DNA of 64,000 bases from Owenia fusiformis. Its lineage: Eukaryota > Annelida > Polychaeta > Sabellida > Oweniidae. Each line of letters opens with the position of its first letter. Within the stretch, counting starts at the first letter, position 1. Below are positions 1 to 14,900 of the stretch, piece by piece. The notes under the pieces are model-generated. The model was not told the origin of the DNA, did no database searches, and worked only from the letters and a program-made list of their open reading frames with translations. The stretch spans positions 6,934,989 to 6,998,988 of the forward strand of contig CAIIXF020000006.1 in NCBI GenBank assembly GCA_903813345.2, read 5' to 3'. The position numbers and the translations under genes are program-made.

Positions 1-1270
1 TGGACTTGAAAGACTTGAAACTTGAAATGCAGAGTATATGTAAAACCCTGGCTAATCAACCAATATCTATTCCAAACAAGCGTGACTGAAGACATCACAC
101 TCAAATCAATGCCAGAATAACATCTCACTTGAAAAGGAAATCACATAAATGTTACCCTTAAATATTGCCTTTAATTATTTCCTTCCTCTGAATTATCTTA
201 ACAATTACCATATTTGCTGTATTTTTGAAATTGAAATTCCCATTGTAACCCATTAAAAAGAGCGCCCATATATGAGAGAAGTCAAAAATCCCTGGGAATT
301 TCATGTATGGGAATTTTTCTTGCCAAAAATGCCTTATTTGCAACGAAAGTGACAGCATTTTTTACAATAATGATATGTATCGTTATTGGAGAGAATACAG
401 TAAAGATCGCTAAAATAAAGCAAGAATTTAACTATATTGACAGTGATTGAAGAACTCCCCAGCAGAGCCCCTGGAGGTGAAGGAATAGTTTTCTGCGATT
501 ATCTTCTTATCTTTTTTCTGATATATTTGTTTATACTTGGTCATTCCACGATATTTTTTGAACTCTGTGACCTCTGCCAGATTACCTCTTCTTGGTAGTG
601 TCGAGGCTCGATTAATATACTCAAGGACAAGACACAAAGTCTTTGGAAAAATATTTCCTTGATTTTGGAGTCAGTTTATCAATAAATATCACATGTCATA
701 CCTCAAAAGATGTGTACTGTTCTTAGCTTCATCTCCAATCACTAAAACCACACATTCAAGAAAGTGTCTGTTGTAGAGTTCCTAATGGTAGTGAAAACTG
801 GTGCCAGTATTACCACAATTCCATACCTTACTGTTACCGAATACCGCCATTATCGGTCCACGTTTGCGAATTCATACATTTTTGTGACTGAGTTTAGATT
901 TTGCCAAAGTTTTTGGTGGTGAATTTGGTCACGTAGTCATTCCCCAAATTGAAAATAATGAAAAATATTTTCATTTTTTGACAAGTTCTTCCGCTCGCCA
1001 GGTGGCGCCCCTAACTTTTCAAAAAGGAGGCAAAAACGAAATTTACATAATTCCGATGTGAAAAAATTACTTTTCTTCACTTTTTATCGATGGTTAAACA
1101 CTTAATCTTACGATTTCTGGTAAGTTTAATTAATTCATTAGATATTTCGGTATCTGGTATTGGAATTTCAGTGCCGACATTAGGCCAGAATGCCACCGTT
1201 ACGGTACTCCCGGCAATCCCGCAGATCACTAGTCTGTTGATAAAAGCATAAAATAAGCGAGCGTATATTT
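1..1270. other. No gene recognised
   Basis: AT-rich sequence with only short open frames on either strand that match nothing I know. If the NAGLU-like gene continues leftward this would be intron or 3' sequence, but I could not find its C-terminal exons here. Confidence 0.4.
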
Positions 1271-1526
1271 AATGGAGTGCTTCGCCAATTTCCGTTTATT
1301 CCCGAAGTCAAATGCCTTTTCTGAGAATGTGACGCCACTCAGGATGACGTCACATCAGAGATTACCGGGAAATCCCATGACGTTTCTTTAAACTCCTGTA
1401 GAAACAATAACAACGGTTTGTTAGGGTACGTGATCCTTTACTTTCATTGGCTGTTTGTTGCGATGTGACGTAATTCAAGAGGCGAACAACATCGGACACT
1501 GCCGGAAATTAGCAAAGCACTCCATT
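1271..1526. mobile_element. MITE-like element with about 24-bp terminal inverted repeats
   Basis: The left end reads AATGGAGTGCTTCGCCAATT and continues TTCCG. The right end is its reverse complement with two mismatches, closing at CCATT. The 256-bp size, lack of coding potential and inverted termini fit a non-autonomous DNA transposon. The interior holds a perfect CRE-type TGACGTCA near 1344. Flanks are TA-rich, so the target duplication (TA or TTA) cannot be fixed. Superfamily not assigned. Confidence 0.6.
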
Positions 1527-2993
1527 ATCTTTACACTCTGAAAATTTGAAAAAAATGTCCCAGGAAAATTTGATTTACAGCGTTAATAATTGATATCATG
1601 CAACCATTCAAACTAATACATATTAAAGAAAAGATTACAGGGTAAATATTGATCACTCAATGTTTGAGAGATGGAAAAGATAAAGGTCAGTACGAGCGTT
1701 ATATTTTTGGGTGGTCATTTTTTGGATGTGCGATTTTTGGTTGGTGTCTTATCTTTTCATTTATTCTTTGAGCCAATACCAAAAGGGGCTGGATCTGGCT
1801 CCAGATCTGTGCCCTTAATACGGCGATTATGGTATGTTGGTTTAAGGAAACAAGCTTGAAGGTCAGTTAGACCCCCATGTACTAATATTTCTCAATTTAT
1901 ACATTATTACATTATAATGGAATTACGAGGACAGTAAATGTCTAAATGACATACTTTTGTACTTAGAATCTGATCATTGCTTTTCGAAATTGATTTTCCG
2001 CAAAACTTGATCTGATGTGCTTAGTTTTAACTTCCTTAATGCCATCAAATCATTCGAGGAATCGATTGAGGTCATTATGTGACTCAAAGAAACATATTCC
2101 AAGGCACATCAGGGGATTTTAATTTGATCCATCAGGAATCCTCGGAAGATACATTTTGTATAAAAGAATGTCAGAATGACATTTTGGTAATATATGGAAT
2201 ATCACCAATTAGTAAAACTAGAAACGACATTTTGAAAGAAGTATAGGAAGCCAAAGTAATACTATAGTACATTTTAATATAAGGAGTGTCAAACCAAAGA
2301 AAAAAGATAATGATTATTATGGTTTTTGTGAAGATACATGTATTAGTTGTAACAAAAACCAAAAACAATAACCACAACATTTATATTGCCAAATTAATCT
2401 GCTGCTACGCAAAAGCTTAATAAGGCATGAGGTACCTCAGCTAACCTATTTTCCCGAGTCTTTAAGCCTCTAGGCCTCCAGAAAAGATTAATCCAGTGAG
2501 CCATATTAGAAGAATCAAAGCGTAACTCCTAACTAGTTGCAAAAGCCATGAAAGCTACACCGCCCTAAACTACAAATCAAGACAGCTACAATAGCTCCAA
2601 ATTATAAATCAAAACAGAAACAAACAAGAGCTAACAGATGTATTGTATGTTTTTCTTTGGAGTCCTGTGGCTTGCTCTATTGACTTGAATGTTTAATAAA
2701 TTATCTTGTTATCTCAAAATTGAATTTAGACTATTAGTTTTAAATGTTTAAAATTGGTTTTACAATTGTTGGCTTTATCAGTAGTGTATTGATGATTGAT
2801 GCAGGTGGGAGGGTGGAGAAAGAGAAGGAGGGCAGAAAATTGTTACACTTCATATAATTGTCGAGGTTATGAAAATCATCCAGAAATAAATTAAAAAATA
2901 CATTGTTTATAGTCTTCTGCAGCACTGATATTGCATATGTTGGTGTTTAACATGTTGCCCAATGTGCTTGGTTAAAGTGTTAAATAAACTTAC
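1527..2993. other. No gene recognised
   Basis: AT-rich, no exon-like segment with matching splice phases found on either strand. It lies downstream of the last NAGLU-like exon I could identify, so it is probably part of the next intron. Confidence 0.4.
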
Positions 2994-5900
2994 AGACAAT
3001 CTCTGTGAAACTCTGACCATATAGTCACATAATGGACCATAGCGACGCCCAAGGTAATCTTGCACCCTGGAAAATACCAATACGTCCAATAGCCTAGTAA
3101 ATGACCCTAAAGTGTACAAGAAAGGTTACCAAGGGCACATGAGCTGGAAGTTATGAGTTATGGACTAAAAATAGAATGCCTACTTCTCTGCGATTAAAAT
3201 CTCCATTCATATGTGATATTCTTAAAATACTTGATAATTACAAGGTATGAAATATTGTGTTTAATAAACCAATAATCTAATTTCAAATGGCAATATTAAG
3301 CAAATATTTCATTCTATAGAGGGCAATACCTGTTCATTTTTCAATGATGTATTGCCCGCAGCCCGTAGGGCGAGGGAAATACATGCTGCAAAAATCATTG
3401 AAAGTGCAACAGGAATTGCCCAAATATAGAATGAAATATTTGTTTTATTTTATTATTCCTAGACATTCTCTATGATCACTTTGCATTTAAAAATATAGAA
3501 TATTTGTTTTAACCCTATTAGAACAGGTCCGGCAAAGTGGGAATAATAAACTTGTTTGGAGTAAATGTCATAAGATTTCAAAAACACGTAATTGGCAAGA
3601 TGAGCCTTCTTTGAATTTTCCTCCAGATTCTTATAATTTTTACTTTTTTATTTCACCAAGGAGATGTTTACTTTGTCTCCAATAAAACGGAGTGATCATA
3701 TTAGTGAGAAGGTTATTGAAGGTGAAGAAATTCTAACAGAGAAAGTCTCAAGTCAATAACACATATATCTCAAGTCAATTATTGGAAGTCAAGAATTGAA
3801 AAACTTTAAATACAGAAGTAAGTTTCATTTGTGATATGATCCATTTTCTACCATTGATTTCCATGTTAAATACCCCATCTGTACAATGTCCTTATACATC
3901 CAAATTATTAAATCATGTAACTTCACACAAGATAAAATTTTCTTTGGAGAAAGAGAACAACATACTAATTAAATTGGCAGCAAAGAGCAGATATGAGGTT
4001 TCACTGAGCATTCTAATTAAAGTATCTGAAAATGAATTGACATTAGTGATCGATGAAGTAAAGTTACATGAAGATTTAAGATGTGGAATTGTCCAAATTC
4101 ATTAGAATTACAAATTGTGACCATTTATTGAAAAATACTCTTGACTAATCATTGTTGCATCTTTGAAATACATACCAATACTGAATAGGCCTATCATAGG
4201 GAGCGAATAAATTCTCCACATAGAATTCAAAGATTACGTCATTGACTCGGATTCCCTCTGGCGCCATCCCCATGCCTATCATAGTGCTACCTGACCACCC
4301 CCTAGCATGGAATGTGCCCTGGAAAAAGAAACATATATATCTGTACGAAATCACCAATATCAAGTTCTGGGACAGTGTGTATTTAATTAAAATAGAGGTT
4401 GCAACTATGATCTCAGCGATCACCCTAGCATTAAAGAAATTGGACACCGCATCTTGAGATTTTAAAAACAGACTTGCACCCACCATAAAATTCATCAGCA
4501 CCCACTTGAAAATGAAAAAGGTCATGAAAAATAGGCATATTTTGACCAATTTTGACAAAATCTTCAGTGCGTGCAGAACCCGCCTGCCTCTGTGTTGGGG
4601 ATATCAGTACCGAGAAAAAAATGTACAAGAATACTCACGCCATTAAGCTGGCCCAGGGATCCATACATCTGTGTTACACCTGCAAAGTTCTGTAGCGCAA
4701 CCCAGATAAACGGTTGGCCATAAAAGGACTCATAGCGTTGAAACAACGGATTTAGTTCTGCATACATATCAAGCACAATCATGTGACCCTGAAGAATAAG
4801 CATACATTTAGATTAAGTGAATACCATTGATTTGATCCAGATATGCATTTCATATATAAGTAAGTAAAGAAAATGGCCAAAAACGGATATGGTGCAAACA
4901 CAGTGCAAAATGAATTGGAATTTTTCATAATTATTAAACATGTTTTTCATTTCATAGTCCATACTTTTTTTCAATACATTTTTCTGTAAAAATATATTCC
5001 TCTCTGGTGATCTATTTTAGATGCAGACTACTATTTTTTTTTATCAAAACTCTTTCTGAGAGTACAAATTAATGTGACCAGGGCCTCCACTTACTGGAGA
5101 AAAGATGTGACAAAGGCCTTTACTTACTGGAGGTGCAGATGTGACAAAGGCCTTTACTTAATGGAGGTGCAGATGTGACCAGGACCTTTACTTACTGGAG
5201 GTATAGATGTGACCAAGGCCTTTACTTAATAGAGGTACAGATGTGACAAAGGTCTTTGCTTAATGGAGGTGCAGATGTGACCAGGACATTTACTTACTGG
5301 AAGTACAGATGTGACAAAGGCCTTTACTTAATGGAGGTGCAGATGTGACAAGAACCTTTACTTACTGGAGGTATAGATGTGACCAGGGCCTTTACTTACT
5401 GGATGTACAGATGTGACCAAGGCCTTTACTTACTGGAGGTGCAGATGTGACCAAGGCCTTTACTTAATAGAGGTACAGATGTGACAAAGGTCTTTGCTTA
5501 CTGAAGGTATAGATGTGACCAGGGGCTTAACCGACTGAGGGTACAGATGTGACCAGGGCCTTTACTTACTGGAGGTACAGATGTGACCAGGGCCTTTACT
5601 TACTATAGGTACAGATGTGACCAGGACCTTTACTTACTGGAGGTGCAGATGTGACCAAGGCCTTTACTTAATAGAGGTACAGATGTGACAAAGGTCTTTG
5701 CTTACTGAAGGTACAGATGTGACCAGGGGCTTAACCGACTGAGGGTACAGATGTGACCAGGGCCTTTACTTACTGGAGGTACAGATGTGACCAGGGCCTT
5801 TACTTACTATAGGTACAGATGTGACCAGGGCCTTTACTTACTGGAGGTACAGATGTGACCAGGGCCTTGACTTGATCCTCATACCAGAACCTGGGAGTAC

Positions 5901-8900
5901 TATAGAAAGTAAAGCCAGACAGGAGCCTGCAATCAACAAATTTAATGCATAAAAAAGAAGAATTTTCTGCCCAAAAATGGAAAATAGGCTACATTAAAAC
6001 TTAAGTAAACCAACAAATACTTGGTCCAATAGTATGAGTCAGAAGAAAGATAAGCAGGTATGAGGTGAGAAAACTTACCAAATAGCTTGTGGATCTGCTG
6101 CCAACATGCCACTGTAAATCCCACTCCCAAGTCGAGATATATAATGAGTGTCCCCAGAAGATGGAACCATTTGATGGAAGCTATCTGCAGTGTATATGTG
6201 GTCCAAACCAAACTCTCTCTGATACTGCAATGAGAAAATACAATAGAAAAACACAATAAGAAAGTACAATAGAAAAGCACAATGTGAGAGCACAATGACA
6301 AATTACAATAAGTAAGGGAAATGTTGTAATCACTAACCAATTCAGACTTTTAAAAAGCTTTCTTTGAAACCTACTTCTTATTCAGCCCTAACTGTAGAGT
6401 ATCTTACCTCTGTCATATATGCTTTACTTATGTTGACAAATAAAGGATCTGTTGGCTCCAGAAAGTAAGAACTGAAATCATACAATACATACCATACAAT
6501 ACATTTTTGTCAAGCCTTTGTATTTTCAGAAAGGTATAATTTGATTGTGCACAGGATACAGAAAAAAAAACAAATATGGGACCTTTTTAGGTAGCCCGTC
6601 ATTTCCCATGGCACAGCATACAGAAAGATAGACCAGTAAGAGACCTTTAGGTTGCCTATCATTGCCCATGGCACAGCATACAGAAAGATAGACTAGTATG
6701 GGAACTATATGAAGCCTGTCATTTCCTGTGGCACAGCATACAGAAAGATAGACTAGTATGGGAACGTTATGTAGCCTGTCATTGCCTGTGGCACAGCATA
6801 CAGAAAGGTGGACTAATATGGGACCTTTAGGTAGCCTGTCATTGCCTGTGACACAGCATACAGAAAGATAGACTAGTATGGGACCTTTAGGTAGCCCCCC
6901 CCCATTGCCCATGGCACAGCATACAGAGAAATAGACAAGTATGGGACCTTTAGGTGGACCCATCATTGCCCATGGCACAGAACATAGAGAGACTGATATG
7001 GGACCATTAGGAAACCTATCATTGCCCATGGCACAGCATATAGAAAGAGAAACTAGTATGTGACCTTTATGTCGCCTATCGTTGCCCATGGCACAGCAAA
7101 TAGAAAGATAAACTAGTATGGACCTTTAGTTAGCCTATCATTGACCATGGCACAGCATATAGAAAGAGAAAGTAGTATTGGACCTTAAGCCTATCATTGG
7201 CCATGGCACATCATATAGAATGAGAAACTAGCATGGGACCTTTAGGTAGCCTAACATTGCCCGTGGCACAGCATATAGAGAGAGAAACTAGTATGGGACC
7301 TTTAGGTAGCCTATCATGGCTCATCAAATAGAAAGAGAGACTAAAATGGGACCTTTTAGTAGCCTAACTATTGGCATGTAAAACAAAAGCTATTCCATTA
7401 AATCTCAATATTTCGTTAAACAATTTCAGTTATATATATATATCTTTAAAGAGAGACTTATATGGGCTAGTACCTTTATGCCAGCCTTTATGTAGCATAT
7501 CATTGCACATGGCACAGCAAATAGAAAGAGAGACTAAAATGGGACCATTAGGGAGCCTATCATTGCCCATAGCACAGTATACAGACAAATAGACTAGTAT
7601 GGGACCTTTAGGTTGCCTATCATTGCCCATGGCACAGCATACAGAAATATAGACTAGTATGGGAACTTTATGTAGCCTGTCATTGCCTGTGGCACAGCAT
7701 ACAGAAAGATAGACTAATATGGAACCTTTAGGTAGCCTGTCATTGCCCATGCACAGCACAGCATACAGAAAGAGAGCCTAGTACAGGACCTTTAGGAAGT
7801 CTGTCATTGCCCATGGCACAGCATACAGAAAGAGAGATTACCATAGGACCTTTAGGCCAGCCTTTATGTAGCATATCATTGCCCATGGCTCAGCAAATAG
7901 AAAGATAGACTAAAACAGGACCATAAGGGAGCCTATCATTACATATGGCGTGGCATGTAAAAACAAGCTATACCATTAAATCTCTCGATATTTTATTAAA
8001 CAATTTCAATTGTATATAGAATTTTATTCCTTAGACTTGCTAAAGTTGTTAACTCATCTCTTCCCTACCCATGACTAAGAAACTAGTTTCTTTAAAAATG
8101 AAAGGATATGTTAAAAAAATAATTGAGTTGGTCTGTATCCTTATACGTCAACAAGGATGTTGTTTCTAAAAATTTGAACATGTTTTTTATATTATATTGG
8201 TTATGACGTTTGATTAGAATCATGTTGGCATGGTAAACCTTTAAGTATTTAGTAGTCTATTCAATAGAAATTATAGGTAGCATAGATACCTTTTCAGAGT
8301 TATATCAATGAGTTTTTGTATCCACCCTGGCTAATAATTTTTTTGATTCATATACGGTACATTTAGGGAACCAATTAAACTGGTTTCAAGGCAAGGTATG
8401 TTTACCATTAACTTTTATCGTGAAATTCTTTAATTTGTGAGCAAATTATGAAGGAACATTTATTACTTTTAATTTAACTTAATTGTATTTATTTAAGACT
8501 CAAGATGCCATATACGATTTTGTTCTTGATGAAAGTACATTCCCTAGATTTACAATCTATAAATCGAGGAAAAACGTTATTATTGGACCTAATATAAACT
8601 AAGAAAATGCAACTCCTCCAACCTAACTTAGATTAGTAGCATCATTAGCTATATATATTAGTTAAGATTATAAGATGTATTAATCATGTAAACACTTCAA
8701 ATGTACAATGCATGTGCTTCTTTATACATTTTTTTTTATATATTCTCTGTATTCATATTGTTATTGTTATGAAGTTTTAGGCCATGCCCTGATAATCAGT
8801 GGCCGTGCCAATAAATAATAATAAATAAATATTACATTTCATGTATCATTGACGAAATCAAATGAGCCAGTATTTTTTCAGAAAAATAATGTCAAAAAAT

Positions 8901-11900
8901 GTGGTCCTTCTATATTTTCAAGTTTAATATCATAAACTCAAATAGTTTTGCAAATTATTGTAATAGTATTATCATAATCATATTATCATAAATAGCGCAG
9001 TTGTTTATTGAAAGCGTAACTGAAGCAGCCCAGTTGTCTTCTCACAGGGAAATGTTGAAATTCCAGTGTACAAATACATAAATTCATACTAGCATGTACA
9101 GTAAAACCCATTTTTTCAACCATCTCTCAAGATTAACATTCAGTCACTTTTGTTAACAATGCAAATCTGAACAATTTTAGCTGGTCCATGTGCCATTTGA
9201 TTTAGTGCTGGTTTGACTGTGTGGTACTATATACAGATGAATTAACTTTTTTAATTTCACATCTTAGGTGGACTAGGTCGTGTTTGCTATGTCTGACACA
9301 GACTCGTACTATGTGCCATTTAGATATGGTCAAACAAGTTCAAACGTCACTCATGTAAATGGCACTGGTTTGGAATCAGCATCTGGTAGCTTCCAAAGGC
9401 CTAGGGGTGCAGGATCATATGATAATCGGCAATTTGTGGATGTCCCGGGAGGAGGAGGGTCACATGAATACTCTAATGTCAAAAAGGTACATCATTAATA
9501 TTTTTTGAGTTTATAGAATGTTTTTTTATAAAAATTTGAAAATGCTTAGAAGGTCTTTGGCAAGATATATGATAACATTTTACAAGAAGGAAGATCTTTG
9601 TTGTAATTCTAATGCTATAGCTAACCAATTACATGTCTAAATCTATAACATGCATGTATATGCATAAATAAGGGTTATGTACTGGGAGGTTTTGGATATG
9701 GGGTTTATCCAGAGGGAGATATGCATATCTACCTGAGGGACCGTAGGGACCGAAGGTAGATGTGCATATCTCACGAGGGATGAACCCAATATCCAAACCG
9801 ACCGTACATAACTGCTTTATCCTATACCAAGTAGAGTTTTCTAATTTTCTTTCAATTTTTTCACATTTTTCAGTTTTTTTTCATTTTTTCAATTGTTTTT
9901 TTATTTTTTTATTTTTTTTAATTTTTTCACATTTTTCAATTTTTTCACATTTTCAGTTTTTTTCATTTTTTCAATTGTTTTTTTTTCAATTTTTTCACAT
10001 TTTTTCTTTTTTTCAATTTTTCAAATTTTTTTTCGAAGCTGGAAGATATGCCCTGGAGCGGGAGATATGGCGGGAGATATGGAGGTTCAAGATATGGAAA
10101 CCTCAAAATCAGGATACGGGATATATCTTACCAACTTATCTCCCTAAATCTCTACTTGGCATAGGATAAAGCGGTTTACTGGAGAAATCTATAGTTATTT
10201 CATTACACTGTATACATAATTTGGATAGATACAAATAAATGTCTCTAGTACCAGGTCGGGGTCCTATGAAAACATTTTATTTGATAGAAAGCTTTTGAAT
10301 GAATATTTTATAAATCATGAAAACACATATAGGAGACTTAACATTAATAAAAGCAGAACTGCATGTAAATCTACCTCTGTACTAAAGAGTCGTGAATGTT
10401 CAATGAATGTTCAAAGGGCTTGGGTTGAATATCTATACAAAAGTGTGTATGGGGATAACAATACAGTACACTTTCGTAATGCCATAAACCACAGAAATCA
10501 TATTTTTTGTCATCGTATAAATCGAATGGGGGAATCCAAGCCCTTACTAAAATACAAAAAAAACTGACATTCTGATCTGGCTTCCTATTAACCAGTTTAT
10601 AATGCTTAAGGTGATTTCCCATCAACCAAAACAACTAGAGGTTGTCACAGAAAAGCAATATGTAACACCAGAGCCATATGTGACACCAGAGTCAACTTTG
10701 ACACAGGAGCAATATGTAATGCAAGAACAGCATGTGACCAAACAGTCCATTGTGACAAAACAACCTAAGCTGACCCATGTAACACAACATCCCAATGTAA
10801 CACAACCAGAATTGACTCAGCAGGTAAGATTTTCAATTAATGTCTGCACTTGATGACCTTGCAAAGGCTTTCACTGAACAGGTTTTCATTTTTATTTTTT
10901 AATTCACGGTTGAATTTAGCATGTGACCTATACTTTTGATATTTTTTAATTGGTACATTTAAATACCCAACCATTCAAATGGTGTTTTGCATTAGAATAA
11001 CAACCATAATATATAAAAGGGAAATAAACAGTTGTAATGAAAACAATTTGGTGGCTTATTTAAAATTCCATATAAAAGATAAAGTTTCTAAAAGATAATA
11101 GAGAGGTTTTGATAAAAGCTGTTTTGAAAACGATTACATAAACTTGTACTTTAAAAGGTCTTGTCACACTAAAATCAATTTGAAATTGATTTTCATGAAT
11201 TATTCCCAGTTGACATAAATAGTTTCCCTGTTGTAAGCATATTCATCAATTAGTGACTGCAAATGTAATTTCTGCTGCATCGTTGTAATCTGACAGCCGT
11301 TATGTAACACCCTCTCACCCTGGGAGATGAGGCATACATCTTTGGGGGGCACGAATATGGTGTTTTATTCGACACTTTAGTAAAAAGCTTTTTAAATAAG
11401 ATTTTAAGTAAATATTAACATACCTATGTTTCAATTCTTTTTAAGACTCATTTTAGTTTGATGAAATGTTCTGTTTTTAACCAACATGGCATTTTGGATA
11501 CTTTCGATTAGATGCACCTTAATGTAAGAGTGCCACTGTTAAAAAAGTGTATATCTAAATAAATAAATAAATAAATAGCGAGACGCAGGCAAGTCATGTT
11601 AAAGCACTGGGGAGGAACTGGAAATGTCGATAGGTTCCTTTTATCCTTCCAATATTTGGCGAGTATGTAGTTCCGGTTTCAAAATATAATTAGAACTTGG
11701 AAATTGATACTGTAATTGCTAGGATATTCACAAATTAATTCCCTTGATTCGGAAACGAGGGAAAGTACTTTCCTTGTTTCTTCGAGAAATGTTCCTCCCA
11801 CAGTGGGGTTTTCGTCATTTAAATGTTGAAGTTGCAGAATAAGTTTGGCTGAAAACGTATACTGAAACCTCTCTACTGTCACAAATTCTTCCTCTCATCA

Positions 11901-14900
11901 TATTTTCAAAAAATAATTTAGTAATCCTTTGATTTTCAAGTTTATAATAACGATACATATACATTATGTTTCTAATTGAGATATTGTTTTCACAATATGA
12001 TAGTTAACCATACATAATTGACTGATCCATGTTGTAGGGCAATGATTTTGATGCTCACAAGTTGCAGCATGGCCTCTTTGATTGTTTTAAACTGTGCAGA
12101 GACCAGAAAGGCACTGAGAAATGTAAGTATTTCAGCCACTTCATTTTTATCACTCTGTATTTAGAGAGAATAAAGTTTTCTGTACCACAGTGCCAAGAAA
12201 TTAAAGATTCAAAGTCTCTAAAGGATATATTATTTAAATTGTAACAGATCATATAATGATGACATTATGAAAATATATTGCCATATTTCCATGATATGTA
12301 GTCTCAAAATTTTAAACGGTAGTGTTGTTAAGAGTACTAAAGTATTCTAAAACAATTTCAAATTGTATGAAATAAAACTATACGAAGAAAATTGTGGTTT
12401 CTACTAACAGTTTTATTGCTTTGACAGTTTTATATTGTTTTTTAAAGTGGCAACTGTGCACTATGATGTCATTGGTAAATATTAGAAATAAGGGACGTCA
12501 CTCAAAAATTTAACAGAAATACCATAACACTGACTATGGCAGGCATATTAGATTGATACCATTAAAAGAGAGAAATTGACAATGCACCTAACACAAGATG
12601 ACATAAGAGAAAAGAAAAGCATATACTTGGTTTTGGGTCAGACTATGATGATGATCTATGTAAGTACAAATGTACATATTCTTCAGATGAATCCCCTTCA
12701 AAAGTTCAGACTTATAACCTCAATGGACATTTGAAAACAATAAATGGTGGAGTCGGACAAATAAATGATATTCAACTGAAGGCCAGATCTGCAATTTGAG
12801 AAAACAATAAATGGTGGAGCTGGACAAACAAATGGTATTCAGCTGATGGCCAGATCTGCAATTTGGGAAAACAATAAATGGTGAAGTTGGACAAACAAAT
12901 GATATTCAGCAGAAGGCCAGATCTGCAATTTGGGAAAACAATAAATGGTGAAGCCGGACAAACAAATGATAGCAGAGGGCCAGATCTGCAATTTGAGAAA
13001 ACAAAAAATTGTGAAGCTGGACAAACAAATGATATTCAGCTGATGGCCAGATCTGCAATTTGAGAAAACAATAAATGGTGAAGCCGGACACACAAATGAT
13101 ATTCAGCTGATGGCCAGATCTGCAATTTGAGAAAACAATAAATGGTGAAGCTGGACAAACAAATGATATTCAGCAGAAGGCCAGATCTGCAATTTGGGAA
13201 AACAATAAATGGTGAAGCCGAACAAACAAATGACAGCAGAAGGCCAGATCTGCAATTTTGGAAAACAATAAATGATAAAGCCAGACAAACAAATGATAGC
13301 AGAGGGCCAGATCTGCAATTTGAGAAAACAAAAAATTGTGAAGCTGGACAAACAAATGATATTCAGCAGAAGGCCAGATCTGCAATTTGAGAAAAAAGTG
13401 AGAGAGGTTGACATCCATGGCAGATAATTCATCTGTGGATAATGCTGAGAATCAATAAATGTTGAAGAACAGTAATAATATGAACTGATGAAGTATAATC
13501 ATGATGCTGCTGTGGTAAACAACCTGCTGCACAATAGAAACAAATTTGCATTTCATAACTCTTTTTCATCCTTGAATGCCAATCATCAGATGACATTGCC
13601 CCACATACATCAGACCCAATAACCATATCAACCATAACAGTTTGAGACCATAAGTCATGAAACCTATTTATTATAATAAAATATTTAAAAAGCATTTGTA
13701 TCATTACTTTTTGGATACCATGTATCATTTCTAAAACTGTGCATATGCAAAAATAGCATGCAGATCCTCGAAAAACAAGGTGAGAGTTGTGTTATAATAC
13801 CATGATTATAATCAAATAGTACGGAATCAAAATGATACTGAATGATGATAAATGGACCTGCTCCAATCTTTGAATCAATCTGGCCTCAATTTTAATTTAT
13901 ATATATTCTTTATGAAGATTCATCACAACACAGTTATGACACAATAACAGGGTGACCAAATAAAAATGGAACCATGATTTTGATCCATGTTTATCTCACC
14001 ATATGCCTATCCAGCCTGATACAAGTTTATTTCTGCAGCATGAGTTCCTCTGTTCAGATAAAATCAAGAAGGTTCTGTCTGGTTGAGATTTTTTAAAATT
14101 AATGTACATGTGACCTTGTACACTTGCAAAAATGTGTTGATTTATTCATACCTACATACTCTTTTTTGACATAAAGTTATTTCAAAAATGACATAATCAA
14201 TAAGCTTTCAAAACATTTCCAGTTTGCAAAATCTGTTGGTGTTCGCCCTGTATGGAGTGTTCAATAGCTGAAGACTTGAATCATTCTATGGGTTACTCGG
14301 CATTATGCTCACTGGGAATAGGATCAATTATGCTGCGCTCGAAACTCAGAGAAAAATACAACATAGTAAGTTAGTAATGCTTTTCAAGTAGGTTAATGCT
14401 ATGTTTTTGAAGGGAGGAAATATATTACGTTGAAAAGTACATACTATATGTTTTTTTAAATATTCGAAACAAATTAATAAATTATGTATTCTTGAAGTTG
14501 ATAATATACTTTTATACCATTGTAGTATTTTAACAACATATCTTTGAAGATAAGCTTCAGTACTAGTTTTTGAGGGGTGCAAAACTAGAAGTTTTAAGTT
14601 TATGTTCATTTACTTTATTTCTTTGCTATTGACTAACTTCAGATGCAGTTGAAAACCTTATTTTTGAAAATAAGGTTTGATGCCATATTTTGAAGGTAAA
14701 ATTCTGAACTATATTTTCAGAGAATAGTACAATTTGAAGATACATTGATAACTATATTTGTGAAGTTACATGTGCTTCAATCACATATTTTCCACTTTTG
14801 AATGTTCTTTTTTTCAGGATGAAAGATCGGGTTTGTGTACTGATATCTTTTCAGTATGCCCTTTCTATCTTTGTCATGTATGTCAGCTCAGACAAGAGAT

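Noticed and set aside
3836-4105. 89-codon plus-strand frame
   Set aside because: Lies in a NAGLU intron with no family resemblance; length possible by chance in AT-rich DNA.
5076-5870. Possible CRISPR-like repeat array
   Set aside because: Repeats are head-to-tail with no unique spacers, and the genome is eukaryotic.
7150-7600. NAGLU exon or decoy splice sites in the 60-bp array
   Set aside because: The unit matches no exon edge and has no consensus donor or acceptor on the minus strand.
6526-7759. Long minus-strand open frames of about 110-190 codons
   Set aside because: They lie wholly in the 60-bp tandem array; the repeated C-C-A-x-G-N-D-R pattern is just the unit translated.
9762-10169. 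Phe-rich 135-codon frame
   Set aside because: The T-rich tract of the fold-back element read in frame; no gene.
10295-10567. 90-codon frame in PLAC8 intron 1, with an antisense frame opposite
   Set aside because: No acceptor or donor in phase with the PLAC8 exons, and no recognisable domain.
12839-13432. Open frames on both strands with repeating 20-residue patterns
   Set aside because: Produced by the array in PLAC8 intron 3; open in several frames at once and with no protein-like features.
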